Below are positions 21,742 through 33,105 of a DNA stretch of 64,000 nt, one piece after another. A model generated the notes under the pieces. It was not told the origin of the DNA, searched no databases, and worked only from the letters and a program-made list of their open reading frames with translations. The stretch is from NCBI RefSeq assembly GCF_050303215.1, contig NZ_JBNLBH010000027.1, positions 13,602-77,601 of the forward strand, given 5' to 3'. Origin of the DNA: Haliangium sp050303215. Lineage in GTDB: Bacteria; Myxococcota_A; Polyangia; Haliangiales; Haliangiaceae. A program made the translations under genes and the position numbers. Each line of letters starts with the position of its first letter. Positions within the stretch are counted from its first letter, which is position 1.

Positions 21742-22956
21742 ATGAGCACCTGGGTGATCCTCGGCTGTGGATACGTCGGTTCTCGGTTGGCCCGCTCGCT
21801 GCTGGCGGACGGCCACCACGTCATCGCCTGCACGCGCAACCGCGACACGCTGGCGGCGCTCGAGCCCTTGGGGGCCGAGTTGCACCCGTTCGAGGCCAAG
21901 CGCTCCAAGGCCTTTCGCCACGCCCTCGGACACGAACGCCGCGCCACCGTGGTGTACGCGCTCCCGCCCCTGCCCGGCCTGCCTCCGGGCGACGTGGTCG
22001 GCCGGGCCCTGGCCGCGGCCATGCGTATGGGCGCCGAGCGGTTCGTGTTCCTGAGCTCGACCGCCATCTACGGCGAGGGCCGCGACGGCCAGGTGGTCGA
22101 CGAAGACACCCCGCCCAATCTCGACGACATGGAGGCGCGGGTGTACCTGAGCGCCGAGGGGCCGCTCGAAGACGCCCGCGCCAATGGCCTCGACACCGTG
22201 CTGCTCAGGCTGTCGGCCGTGTACGGACCCGGCCGGGGGGTGCGCGAGCGCCTGCGCGACGGCAGCTACAAGCTGGTCGACGAGGGCCGGCACGTGTTCT
22301 CGCGCATCCACGTCGATGACGTGGTCGGCGTGATCCGAGCCGTGGTGGAGCGGGCCCCGGCCAACGCCACCTACTGCCTGGCCGACGATCACCCCTGCCC
22401 GCAGCGGGAGTACGCCGAGTGGCTGAGCGCGCACCTGGGCCTGCGCCCGCCGACGAGCGTGCCGGCCCTGGCTCAGGGCCAGCCGCGCCACCGCATCCGC
22501 AACCGAGCGGTGTCGAACGCGCGCCTCAAGTCCGAGCTCGGCTACGAGCTGCGCTACCCGAGCTACGTCGAGGGCGAGCACGCCATCGACGCCGAGCTCG
22601 GCGAGAGCAAGGGCGAGGGCCAGGGACAGGCCGCGACGGCCGCGGCCGAGACCCCGGCCCTGGTCATCCACAAGCGTGACGCGGCCAAGGGCGCGGCCGG
22701 GGCCGCCCCCGAGGGCTCGCGCCTGCGCCGGCTGAACGCGCGCCACGAGACCGTCGCGCCCAAGGCCTCCGTGCACATCGGCGCCCAGGCCGAAACCATG
22801 GTGTGTGTTCTGGCCGGCGCGGTCGAGCTCACCCGCGACGAGGAGCGTCACGCCTTGGCCGCCGGGGACATGGTCGAGGTCCCGCCCGGCGGGCTGCGCT
22901 TCGAGACCACCGGCGCCGAGCCGGCGCGCCTGCTGGTGTTTGGGATCCGCTACTGA
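21742..22956 (+). CDS. NAD-dependent epimerase/dehydratase fused to a cupin domain
   Basis: The protein has 404 residues. ATG 21742 is preferred over an in-frame codon at 21724 because the Rossmann fold begins immediately (WVILGCGYVGSRLARSLL). Residues 1-280 are an extended short-chain dehydrogenase of YeeZ-like type: SSTAIYGEG carries the catalytic Ser, and YLSAEGPLED stands in the position of the Tyr-x-x-x-Lys motif without a clear Lys. A low-complexity linker (about 290-310) leads to a single cupin (about 325-404) with AETMVCVLAGAVELTRDEE and MVEVPPGGLRFETTG. The absence of an obvious Lys makes redox activity uncertain. Likely substrate: a nucleotide sugar or polyol; not determinable here. 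Confidence 0.85.
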   Translation: MSTWVILGCGYVGSRLARSLLADGHHVIACTRNRDTLAALEPLGAELHPFEAKRSKAFRHALGHERRATVVYALPPLPGLPPGDVVGRALAAAMRMGAERFVFLSSTAIYGEGRDGQVVDEDTPPNLDDMEARVYLSAEGPLEDARANGLDTVLLRLSAVYGPGRGVRERLRDGSYKLVDEGRHVFSRIHVDDVVGVIRAVVERAPANATYCLADDHPCPQREYAEWLSAHLGLRPPTSVPALAQGQPRHRIRNRAVSNARLKSELGYELRYPSYVEGEHAIDAELGESKGEGQGQAATAAAETPALVIHKRDAAKGAAGAAPEGSRLRRLNARHETVAPKASVHIGAQAETMVCVLAGAVELTRDEERHALAAGDMVEVPPGGLRFETTGAEPARLLVFGIRY

Positions 22957-23045
22957 ACAAACCCTCTCGGCGCACTGAACATCGAGTCGTCAGGGGGGAG
23001 ATCACCTGATCTCACAGCCGCGGACAGGGCCGCGGCCGATGCGGA

Positions 23046-24464
23046 TCATGGAAAGATCCCGACGCTCGAATACCCCTGACCGACCGACTCGATGGCCATG
23101 AGATAGGCCGCTGTGCGCAGGTCGGGCAGCTTGCGCTGCCGGCGCAGCTCGTCGATGCGCTCGTAGGCGATGGTCATCGTGTCCTCGAGCGCGCTGCGCA
23201 CGAAGTCGATCTCATCCGGTGCCCGGCACAGGAAGGCGCGATCGTCGGCATCGGGGGTCTTGCCCGTGAGCTTCTCGATGACCTGCAGCAAGCGATTGTG
23301 GGACATCTGCTGGTAGCGCCGGGTCATGCGCTGGAAGCTCACGTGGGACAGGTTCTTGATCCACTCGAAGTACGAGACCACTACGCCGCCGGCGTTGGCG
23401 TAGATGTCGGGCAGGATCCATGCGCCCTTGGCGCGCAGGATCTCGTCAGCCGCGGCCGTGATCGGGCCGTTGGCGCCCTCGGCGATGATCCGGGCCGAGA
23501 GCCGGCCGGCGTTGTGCTCGGTGATCTGGCCCTCGAGCGCGGCCGGGACCAAGATGTCGCAGTCGCGCTCGAGCACGGCCAGGGGCTCGGCGATATGCTC
23601 GACCCCGGCGAAGCCGGCGAATCCGCCCTGGGCACGCCGATGCGCGAGCAGGGCATCGATGTCGATACCACTGGACGAATACACAGCGCCATCGCTGACG
23701 GACGCGCCCACGATCACGACCCCGCGCTCGGCCAGGGTGCGGGCGGCGTGGTAGCCGACCTTCCCCAGCCCGTGCACGATCGCGCGCTTGCCCGACAGCC
23801 CCGACGACAGGCCGACCGCGCGGGCGTCCTCGGGGTTGGCCAGGGCCCGCTCCAAGGCCAGGGTCACGCCCAGGCCGGTGGCCTCGCGCCGGCCCGGGAT
23901 GCCGTGCAGCTCGATGGCCTTGCCGGTGACCGTGGCCAGGGCGTTGAGGGTGTCCTGGCCCTGGCTCTGGTAGACGTCGTAGATCCAGCCCATCTCGCGC
24001 TCGCCGGTGCCGTAGTCGGGTGCGGGCACATCCACGTCGGGACCGATGAAGCGCTTGCGGATGAGCTCGAAGGCGTAACGGCGAGTGACGCGCTCGAGGA
24101 AGTGCGGCGAGCTGGTCCGCGCGTCCACCCGTACCGCGCCCTTGGCACCGCCGAACGGCACGTCGACTACTGCACACTTGTACGTCATCAACGCGGCCAG
24201 GGCCATGACCTCGTCTTGGGACACGTCGGGGGCGTAGCGAATCCCGCCCTTGGTCGGGAGCCGATGGTGGCTGTGCTCGGCCCGATAGGCCTCGATCACG
24301 TCGATGTCGCCATCGTCCCGGAGCACCGGGAAACGCACTCGATACACCGAGTTGCAGGCCTGCACCTGGGCCAGGACGCCGGCGCTGAGGCGGCTGTACG
24401 AGGCCGCCTGGTCGAAGTAGCGGTTGACGTTGGAAAAGAAACTTTCGTGGTTGTCATTACCCAT
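23046..24464 (-). CDS. Glutamate dehydrogenase (Glu/Leu/Phe/Val dehydrogenase family)
   Basis: The protein has 472 residues. ATG 24464 has GAGGA about 7 bases upstream. The N-terminal dimerisation/catalytic domain shows THE family blocks PTKGGIRYAPDVSQDEV, ALMTYKCAVVDVPFGGAKG (catalytic Lys) and GPDVDVPAPDYGT. The Rossmann domain shows AIVHGLGKVGYHAARTL, then LVPAALEGQIT and ANAGGVVVSYFEW. It converts glutamate to 2-oxoglutarate and ammonium with NAD(P); the length and sequence fit the hexameric type. It lies alone on the minus strand, convergent with the epimerase gene, across about 90 bases containing a 7-base GCCGCGG...CCGCGGC inverted repeat without a T run. Confidence 0.94.
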   Translation of the reverse strand: MGNDNHESFFSNVNRYFDQAASYSRLSAGVLAQVQACNSVYRVRFPVLRDDGDIDVIEAYRAEHSHHRLPTKGGIRYAPDVSQDEVMALAALMTYKCAVVDVPFGGAKGAVRVDARTSSPHFLERVTRRYAFELIRKRFIGPDVDVPAPDYGTGEREMGWIYDVYQSQGQDTLNALATVTGKAIELHGIPGRREATGLGVTLALERALANPEDARAVGLSSGLSGKRAIVHGLGKVGYHAARTLAERGVVIVGASVSDGAVYSSSGIDIDALLAHRRAQGGFAGFAGVEHIAEPLAVLERDCDILVPAALEGQITEHNAGRLSARIIAEGANGPITAAADEILRAKGAWILPDIYANAGGVVVSYFEWIKNLSHVSFQRMTRRYQQMSHNRLLQVIEKLTGKTPDADDRAFLCRAPDEIDFVRSALEDTMTIAYERIDELRRQRKLPDLRTAAYLMAIESVGQGYSSVGIFP

Positions 24465-24964
24465 GGCGGTCCTCGTCGGCGCGCGATGTCCCTCCGCCAG
24501 TCGCGGCCGCGCGCGCGTACGATTCTGCCACAACGGCGCGCAGCCGGCCTGTTTCCGGGGCAGGCGGGCAGTTATCGAAGTCGTTGCATGAGCGCATCCT
24601 GAACCACCCCGCCGATCGACACCCAAGCCACCCCAGGGCTCCCGGTTGCCCGAGATCCGTCCCGCGGGCCCTAACAATTCCTCAACGCAGGAATACTCGT
24701 CAGCCGTGCCGATCTACCTCGGCGCCGCCGACGCGGCTCGGGTCAGAAGCGGACAGCGCAACGAAAACGGAAGGATAGACGCCAATCCAGAACCTCGTTC
24801 GACTCTGACGCGACGCTTCGAGATGCCCGCGCGACATTTACTGACAGCGAAAAATGTTGGCGTCGCCGCATTGGACTGGTGCAGAGTACTTTCCGAGTGT
24901 GGGTCTGTGCGTGTAATGTACGTCGCAAGATCGAACCCCAGATAACGAACAAGGGAGAATTGGC
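24465..24964. other. Intergenic region upstream of TonB receptor
   Basis: This 500-base gap lies between divergent glutamate dehydrogenase and TonB receptor genes. No convincing open frame or RNA gene was seen. The last 130 bases are less GC-rich and must hold the receptor promoter, but I could not pick a confident -35/-10 pair. A Shine-Dalgarno site (AAGGGAG) stands just before 24965. Confidence 0.5.
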
Positions 24965-28096
<3,132 letters not shown>

Positions 28097-28139
28097 CACC
28101 CGCCCAGACCCGCCGGCGTTTTGCTGGCGGTGACGCCAC

Positions 28140-28180
28140 GAGGCGTCTATCCTCCCGAGGGTAGACGCCTCTCGTCGTTT
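28140..28180 (+). terminator. Intrinsic terminator after TonB receptor
   Basis: A perfect 10-base inverted repeat, GAGGCGTCTA (28140-28149) with TAGACGCCTC (28162-28171), is extended inward by CCTC/GAGG around a 2-base loop. It is followed by TCGTCGTTT. The T tract is short, but the stem is long and lies 44 bases after the stop. Confidence 0.7.
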
Positions 28181-28224
28181 CGGCGCGGCGCCGCCGGCGC
28201 CTGAATCAAGCCCCCGCTCTGCCG

Positions 28225-29634
28225 ATGCCCGCCTCCAACTCTCGTCCCCCTCTGTTCGATCCCAAGACCGCCAGCCACCGCCGGGTCATCACCATGATCC
28301 GCTGGCTCCTGTATCTGGCCTTCGTGGTCATCGCGTTCGTGGTGCTGCGGCACCTGGCCCCGGTGCTCACCCCGATCCTGGCCGCGGCCGGCATCGCCTA
28401 CCTGCTCGACCCGTGGGTCGACTGGCTGGAGGCGCGCGGGCTCAAGCGGGTGCTCGCCGTGGCCCTGCTGCTGGTGTCCTTCATCGGCGCGCTGGTCGCG
28501 GCCGTGCTCACCCTCACCCCGCTGATGGCCGCTGACGCCAGCAGCTTCATCGAAGAGTTGCCGGCCATGCTCGACAGCAGCCAGGCCTGGCTGCAGCAGA
28601 ACCTCGGCTACGAGCTCCCGGTCTCGTGGGAGAGTTATCTGGAGAGCGAGCAGATGTCGTCGTTGCTGCACGAGGTGGCGGGACCCGCCAGTTCGATCGC
28701 GGCCGCCGCCATCGGCGGCGTCTTCGGCGTCATCGGCGCGCTTGCCGAGATCCTCCTGGTGCCGGTGTTCGCGTTCTACTTCCTGGTCGACTGGGACCAT
28801 ATGGTGGTCCGCGCCCGGGGCATGATCCCGCCCCGCCACCGCGGCGAGGTGATCTCGGCCGTGGTCGACATCGACGCAGTGGTGTCGAGCTGGCTGCGGG
28901 GTCAGTTCACCGTCGTGCTCATCCAAGCGATCTTGTACGCGACCTGCTTCTACCTGCTCGACGTTCGGCTGGCGATCTCGGTCGGGCTACTGGTGGGGCT
29001 GCTCACCATCATCCCCTTCCTGGGCACGGTGGTCGGTGCCATCATCACCGTGACCCTGGTCTTGCTCGACTGGCAGGGGCCGGGCCAGCTCCTCGGTGTG
29101 GGCGCGGTGTTCGTGGTCTTGCACCTGTTCGAGGCCGCGGTGCTCACGCCCCGGATCGTGGGCAAGCGGGTCGGCCTGGGCGAGACCGGGGCCCTGTTCG
29201 CCGTGGTCGCCGGCGGCCAGCTCCTGGGCTTTACCGGCGTGCTGCTGGCCGTGCCCCTGGCCGCCAGCGTGGCCGTGCTGCTGCGCCGGCTCATCCGCTA
29301 CTACGAAGACAGCCAGTTCTTCGGCGCCAATGACACCGACGACTCGGTGCCCGCACCGCCCACGTCGCTGCCGCGCATGGCGGCCGCGGTCGCGATCTCG
29401 CTCGATTCCGCAGAGATGCAGACCCGACCGGATCCAGCCGAACTCGGCCCGGCCGGGTCCGGCGCCGACAACGAGCGCGGCCATGGCGACGACCGCGACG
29501 ACGACGACGGCGAGCGCGGCCATGGCGACGGCCGCGGGAGCGACGCCGGCAGCGGGGGCGATGCCCGCGGAGGCGAATACGACGGCGACAGCGACGACGG
29601 GGACGAGGGCAGCGGCCGCGGCGGCGGCGACTGA
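28225..29634 (+). CDS. AI-2E family (PerM-like) membrane permease with acidic tail
   Basis: The protein has 469 residues. About seven or eight membrane segments show the AI-2E transporter family pattern (PF01594): LAPVLTPILAAAGIAYLLDP near the N-terminus, LVPVFAFYFLVDWD, GLLVGLLTIIPFLGTVVG, and LFEAAVLTPRIVGKRVGL. The C-terminal 90 residues form a low-complexity Asp/Gly/Arg tail that contains a duplicated ERGHGD block, encoded by a near-exact 19-base direct repeat. Family members act in signal export, Na+/H+ antiport or small-molecule efflux; the substrate here is unknown. Two MCE genes follow on the same strand after 141 bases. Confidence 0.9.
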   Translation: MPASNSRPPLFDPKTASHRRVITMIRWLLYLAFVVIAFVVLRHLAPVLTPILAAAGIAYLLDPWVDWLEARGLKRVLAVALLLVSFIGALVAAVLTLTPLMAADASSFIEELPAMLDSSQAWLQQNLGYELPVSWESYLESEQMSSLLHEVAGPASSIAAAAIGGVFGVIGALAEILLVPVFAFYFLVDWDHMVVRARGMIPPRHRGEVISAVVDIDAVVSSWLRGQFTVVLIQAILYATCFYLLDVRLAISVGLLVGLLTIIPFLGTVVGAIITVTLVLLDWQGPGQLLGVGAVFVVLHLFEAAVLTPRIVGKRVGLGETGALFAVVAGGQLLGFTGVLLAVPLAASVAVLLRRLIRYYEDSQFFGANDTDDSVPAPPTSLPRMAAAVAISLDSAEMQTRPDPAELGPAGSGADNERGHGDDRDDDDGERGHGDGRGSDAGSGGDARGGEYDGDSDDGDEGSGRGGGD

Positions 29635-29775
29635 GCCCGCGGCCGAGGCCCGAACTCCGGTTGCGCCCGGCGACGAGCGCGCGCCCGCGGCCGCATCGAC
29701 GGCCGATCGGGAAAGACGCTACAATGCGCCCACCGCCGGCCGCGTGGCCGGCGGGAAGCGAGAGGATACAGCGCC

Positions 29776-30795
29776 ATGCGAACCCGCGGCATCGAGTACA
29801 AGGTCGGCATCCTGATCGTGGTGGCCGCGGTCACCTTGATCGGCTTCATCGGGGTGTTGGGCAACTTCGCCCTCGGCGGCGGCTACACCTTGTACGTGGA
29901 CTTCGACTTCAGCGGCAACATCCAGCCCGGGGCGCCGGTGCGGGTGTCGGGCATCAAGCTGGGCCGGGTCGACGACGTCGTGTTCATGGGCGGTCAGCTC
30001 GACGAGACCGAGACCCGCCGGGTCCAGGTCCGGCTCGAGGTGTGGCTGCGAGACGAGGCCCGAGACGCGGTTCGGCGGGACGCCGAGTTCTACATCAACA
30101 CCCAGGGAGTATTGGGCGAGCAGTACCTCGAAATCGTGCCCGGCGACGACTACGACCAACCCCCCATCGAGCCCAACACCATCCACGTGGGCAACAGCCC
30201 CCCGCGCATGGACCTGCTGCTGTCGCGGCTGTTCACGGTGCTCGAGTCGGTGTCGGACGTGCTGCGCGAGGACAAGGACGTGATCCGCAACCTGCTGGCC
30301 AACAGCGCCAGTGCGGTCGACCAGGTCAACACCCTGCTCACGGACAACCGCGAGCACATCGGCTCGCTCCTGGCCGGCGCCGACGGGCTCACCCGCGAGG
30401 CCACACAGACCCTGCGCCAGGTCAACGAGGGCCTGGGCGACCCCCGCATCATCGGCCGAACCGTACGCCACGCCGACGCCCTGTTGATCAACGCCGATCA
30501 GTCTCTCACCACCCTGACCCCCAAGGTGCAGACCCTGCTCGACGACGCCACCCGGGCCACCGGCCTGCTCACCGAGGATCGGGTCGATCGCGCCATCGAC
30601 GTGGCCGACAAGGCCGCCGACGCCGCGGGCAAGGCCGGGGGCCTGATCGACAACGTGGACGGGATGGTCACCGACTTGCGCGCGGGCAAGGGCACGGCCG
30701 GGGCGCTGCTGGTCAGCGAAGAGGTCTACGCCGACCTGCGCGAGATGATCCGCGACCTCAAGCGCAACCCGTGGAAGTTCTTCTGGAAGGAGTGA
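29776..30795 (+). CDS. MCE/MlaD family lipid-transport protein (first of pair)
   Basis: The protein has 339 residues. It has a single N-terminal membrane anchor (VGILIVVAAVTLIGFIGVLG) and an MCE domain (about 35-130) with GNIQPGAPVRVSGIKLGRVDDV and EFYINTQGVLGEQYLEI. A long helical C-terminus follows, patterned as in needle-type MCE proteins. MCE proteins form hexameric rings or tunnels that move lipids between inner and outer membranes, usually with MlaE/MlaF-type ABC partners. None are in this window. The start codon ATG 29776 lies after a weak site (GAGAGGATACAGCGCC). Confidence 0.92.
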   Translation: MRTRGIEYKVGILIVVAAVTLIGFIGVLGNFALGGGYTLYVDFDFSGNIQPGAPVRVSGIKLGRVDDVVFMGGQLDETETRRVQVRLEVWLRDEARDAVRRDAEFYINTQGVLGEQYLEIVPGDDYDQPPIEPNTIHVGNSPPRMDLLLSRLFTVLESVSDVLREDKDVIRNLLANSASAVDQVNTLLTDNREHIGSLLAGADGLTREATQTLRQVNEGLGDPRIIGRTVRHADALLINADQSLTTLTPKVQTLLDDATRATGLLTEDRVDRAIDVADKAADAAGKAGGLIDNVDGMVTDLRAGKGTAGALLVSEEVYADLREMIRDLKRNPWKFFWKE

Positions 30796-30799
30796 CCCG

Positions 30800-31852
30800 G
30801 TGGCGCTCGCCGTGCACGACCAACGCCTGACCACGCGGGTGGGCGCGGGCGCGCTCGTGGCCGTGGCCGGGCTGGTGCTGACGATGCTGGTTCTGGCCCG
30901 GTGCGAGGTTCGAGAGCGCCTGAGCGCGGTGATCTATTTCGAACACGTCGGCCCGCTGCGCGAGGGCGCCGAGGTGCAGGTGGCCGGGCGCGTGATCGGC
31001 GCGGTTTCGGCCATCACCCTGGTCCCGTCGCGGCAGGCGCGGGCACCAGGACACCCGCTCGCGGGCCGCGACGGGGTCGGCGTATTCGTGCGCATCGAGC
31101 GCCGCCGCGCCTTCATGGCCCCGGTCAACGGCGAGTACTTCATCAGCGCCAAGGGCATCATCGGCGAGCGCTTCATCGAGGTCGGCCCGCCCGTGGACGG
31201 GAGCGCGTACGGGCGCCCGATCGCGCACGGAGACGAGCTCCGCGGCGTGGACGCCCCGCATCTGGACCGAGCCCTGTGGCGGGCCTACGACAGCCTGATG
31301 CTGTCGCGCCGCTTCCTGAGTGAGATCGGGCCCGAGGCCCGCGCGCTGATGCGCTCCCTGGAGGCGCTCGAGGCCACCCTCGACGATATGGAGGCGGTCG
31401 CCCGCGGCCGGGCGCTGTGGGCCGCGCTGGGCGAGCTGGCCGACGAGGCCCAGCCCGCCGTCGACGGCTGGCGCGAGAGCGAGCTCACCTGGGCCGACCT
31501 GGCCGCGCTCCGGAGCCGCACCGAGGCCATGCTCGCCCGCACCCAGGCAGCGACCCGCGATCTGCGCGCCCGGGCCGTGGCCATCGAAGACACCCTGTCC
31601 AGAATCGGCGCCCAGATCCCCGACGACCTCGGCGAGCGCCTGGGCAGCACCTTCGACACCATCGAGCGCGCGCTGGCCAAGAGCGAGCGCATCCTGGCCT
31701 CGGTGAACCAGCTCGTGGCCATGATCGAACGCGGCCAGGGCACGGCCGGGGCCCTGCTCAACGACCCCGAGTTCTTCGACGACGTCAAGGCCCTGAACAA
31801 GGTGCTCGAGCGCAACCCGTGGCGCGTGGTCGGGCCGCCCCCAGCCGAGTGA
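30800..31852 (+). CDS. MCE/MlaD family lipid-transport protein (second of pair)
   Basis: The protein has 350 residues with a GTG start at 30800, only 4 bases after the previous stop and preceded by AAGGAG within the end of that gene. An N-terminal membrane anchor (GALVAVAGLVLTMLVLARC) leads into an MCE domain with VGPLREGAEVQVAGRVIGAV and INGEYF-like 'VNGEYFISAKGIIGERFIEV'. The helical tail ends RGQGTAGALLNDPEFFDDV...RNPWRVV, which parallels the end of the first copy. The shared C-terminal motif shows the two are paralogues. They probably act as a heteromeric MCE assembly. Confidence 0.92.
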   Translation: MALAVHDQRLTTRVGAGALVAVAGLVLTMLVLARCEVRERLSAVIYFEHVGPLREGAEVQVAGRVIGAVSAITLVPSRQARAPGHPLAGRDGVGVFVRIERRRAFMAPVNGEYFISAKGIIGERFIEVGPPVDGSAYGRPIAHGDELRGVDAPHLDRALWRAYDSLMLSRRFLSEIGPEARALMRSLEALEATLDDMEAVARGRALWAALGELADEAQPAVDGWRESELTWADLAALRSRTEAMLARTQAATRDLRARAVAIEDTLSRIGAQIPDDLGERLGSTFDTIERALAKSERILASVNQLVAMIERGQGTAGALLNDPEFFDDVKALNKVLERNPWRVVGPPPAE

Positions 31853-31871
31853 GCGAGGCCTACCGGGCCGC

Positions 31872-32300
31872 TCAGACCATCGCGTCGGGCGGCTCCGGCG
31901 CCGCGTCCGGGGGCTCGGGCGCTGCATCCGGCGGCTCCGGTGCCGCGTCCGGAGGCTCTGGCGCCGCGTCCGGAGGCTCCGCCGCTGCATCCGGAGGCTC
32001 CGCCGCCGCATCCGGCCCCGATGGATTCGGCGCCGCGTCTGGCCCCGACGGCGCAGCGTCCGGCCCCGATGGCGCCGGCGCAGCGTCCACCCGTGAGGTC
32101 CCGGGGGTCTGCTGGCTGCGACACACCGGCGGATTGACGCCGAAGTCGCAGGTGAGCCCGTCGTCGCACTCCGACGAGGCGTAGCACGACTCACCGTCGC
32201 CCTTGGGCTCCAGGCCGCCGCAGGCCGCGGCGCCGACGGCCAGCGTGACCGCCGCGAACAATATGCTCATGCGCGCTCGCATGTGGCGTAGGATACCCAT
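31872..32300 (-). CDS. Small Cys-rich lipoprotein with PDAAPEP repeats
   Basis: The protein has 142 residues if started at ATG 32300; ATGs at 32282 and 32270 are alternatives and keep the signal. The signal (ILFAAVTLAVGAAAC) ends at a lipobox-like Cys. A short disulfide module follows, CYASSECDDGLTCDFG...PPVCRS, of the type seen repeatedly in Myxococcota lipoproteins. The C-terminal half is repetitive: three SGPDAAP-type units and then about six PDAA(P/A)EP heptads. Such Pro/Asp/Ala stalks probably space the Cys module from the membrane. The function is unknown. Its 5-prime end touches or overlaps that of the divergent EF-hand gene. Confidence 0.8.
   Translation of the reverse strand: MGILRHMRARMSILFAAVTLAVGAAACGGLEPKGDGESCYASSECDDGLTCDFGVNPPVCRSQQTPGTSRVDAAPAPSGPDAAPSGPDAAPNPSGPDAAAEPPDAAAEPPDAAPEPPDAAPEPPDAAPEPPDAAPEPPDAMV
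31880..32090. repeat. 21-base coding minisatellite (PDAAPEP heptads)
   Basis: Six imperfect tandem 21-base units of the form GGCTCCGGYGCYGCRTCCGGM (plus-strand view) are followed by three units built on GGCCCCGAYGG. The array encodes the heptad stalk of the small lipoprotein. Units differ mostly at third positions, which argues for selection on the protein. Confidence 0.7.
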
Positions 32301-33105
32301 CTCGGTGCGCGCTGGATACCGCTCATTGTTCTTCCTCCTGTGCGCCGGCGCGAGCCTGGTCGGAGCCGGCGAGGTCCGGGCCCACGAGGCCCCCGACCGC
32401 GACACCAACAACCGCTACCTCAAGCTCACGCCGCTGCGCGACCAGATCCGCCTGGCCTACGTGGTGTACTTCGGCGAGACCCCGGGCGCGGCCGCACGCC
32501 GGCGCATGGATCACGACGGCGATGGGGCGCTGTCGGACGCCGAGGGCGACGCCTTCGCGGCCGACATCGCGGCCATGGTCCGCGACAACCTGAGCGTCAC
32601 CGAGACCGGCGCCGCCCGGCCCGTGCGCTGGACCGAGTTCGACCTGGGGCTGGGCGCGAGAACGACCCGCGGGGGCTCGTTCTCGGTGGACCTGATCGGC
32701 TGGGTGTGCCTGGCGCCGGCCCCGGTCCACCACCTGCGGCTGCGCGACCGAGTCCGCCTGTCGGCCCCGGGCGAGACCGAGCTGCGCTTCGAACTCGGCC
32801 CCGGGGTGAGCTTGGTGGACGCGCCGGCCGAGCTGGGCCCACACACCGCCCCGACCGACGGCGCCCCGGCGCTGCGCTGGCACGGGGCCGCCGACACGCT
32901 GGCCGAGCCCGGGGTCGAGTTCGGCTTCGAGGTCGCGCCCGGTGCCTCGCGGGCATCGCCGGGGTCGCCGTGCGGACCCGACGCGACCTCACCTCAGTCA
33001 AGCGCGTGGCCGCCGCTGGGCGTGGTCGCGGGCGGCCTGGTCATCGCCGCGGCCGTCGCGCTCGCGATCAGTGGCTACACTCGGAGACGGCGCCGAGCAC
33101 GTTGA
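32281..33105 (+). CDS. Exported EF-hand protein with C-terminal membrane anchor
   Basis: The start is uncertain. ATG 32281 gives 274 residues; GTG 32305, with AGGA 11 bases upstream, gives 266 and avoids overlapping the divergent gene. Both keep a signal peptide (LFFLLCAGASLVGAGEVRAH). After HEAPDRDTNNRYLKL there is a canonical EF-hand loop DHDGDGALSDAE with Asp at positions 1, 3 and 5, Gly 6 and Glu 12. A beta-rich domain follows, then a C-terminal transmembrane helix (LGVVAGGLVIAAAVALAI) and an Arg-rich tail (RRRRRAR) facing the cytoplasm. No named family is recognised with confidence. Its last 38 bases overlap the convergent subtilase gene. Confidence 0.75.
   Translation: MWRRIPISVRAGYRSLFFLLCAGASLVGAGEVRAHEAPDRDTNNRYLKLTPLRDQIRLAYVVYFGETPGAAARRRMDHDGDGALSDAEGDAFAADIAAMVRDNLSVTETGAARPVRWTEFDLGLGARTTRGGSFSVDLIGWVCLAPAPVHHLRLRDRVRLSAPGETELRFELGPGVSLVDAPAELGPHTAPTDGAPALRWHGAADTLAEPGVEFGFEVAPGASRASPGSPCGPDATSPQSSAWPPLGVVAGGLVIAAAVALAISGYTRRRRRAR

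Noticed and set aside
22998..23040. Terminator between the epimerase and glutamate dehydrogenase genes
   Set aside because: A GCCGCGG/CCGCGGC stem exists but has no T run on either strand, so the evidence is too weak.
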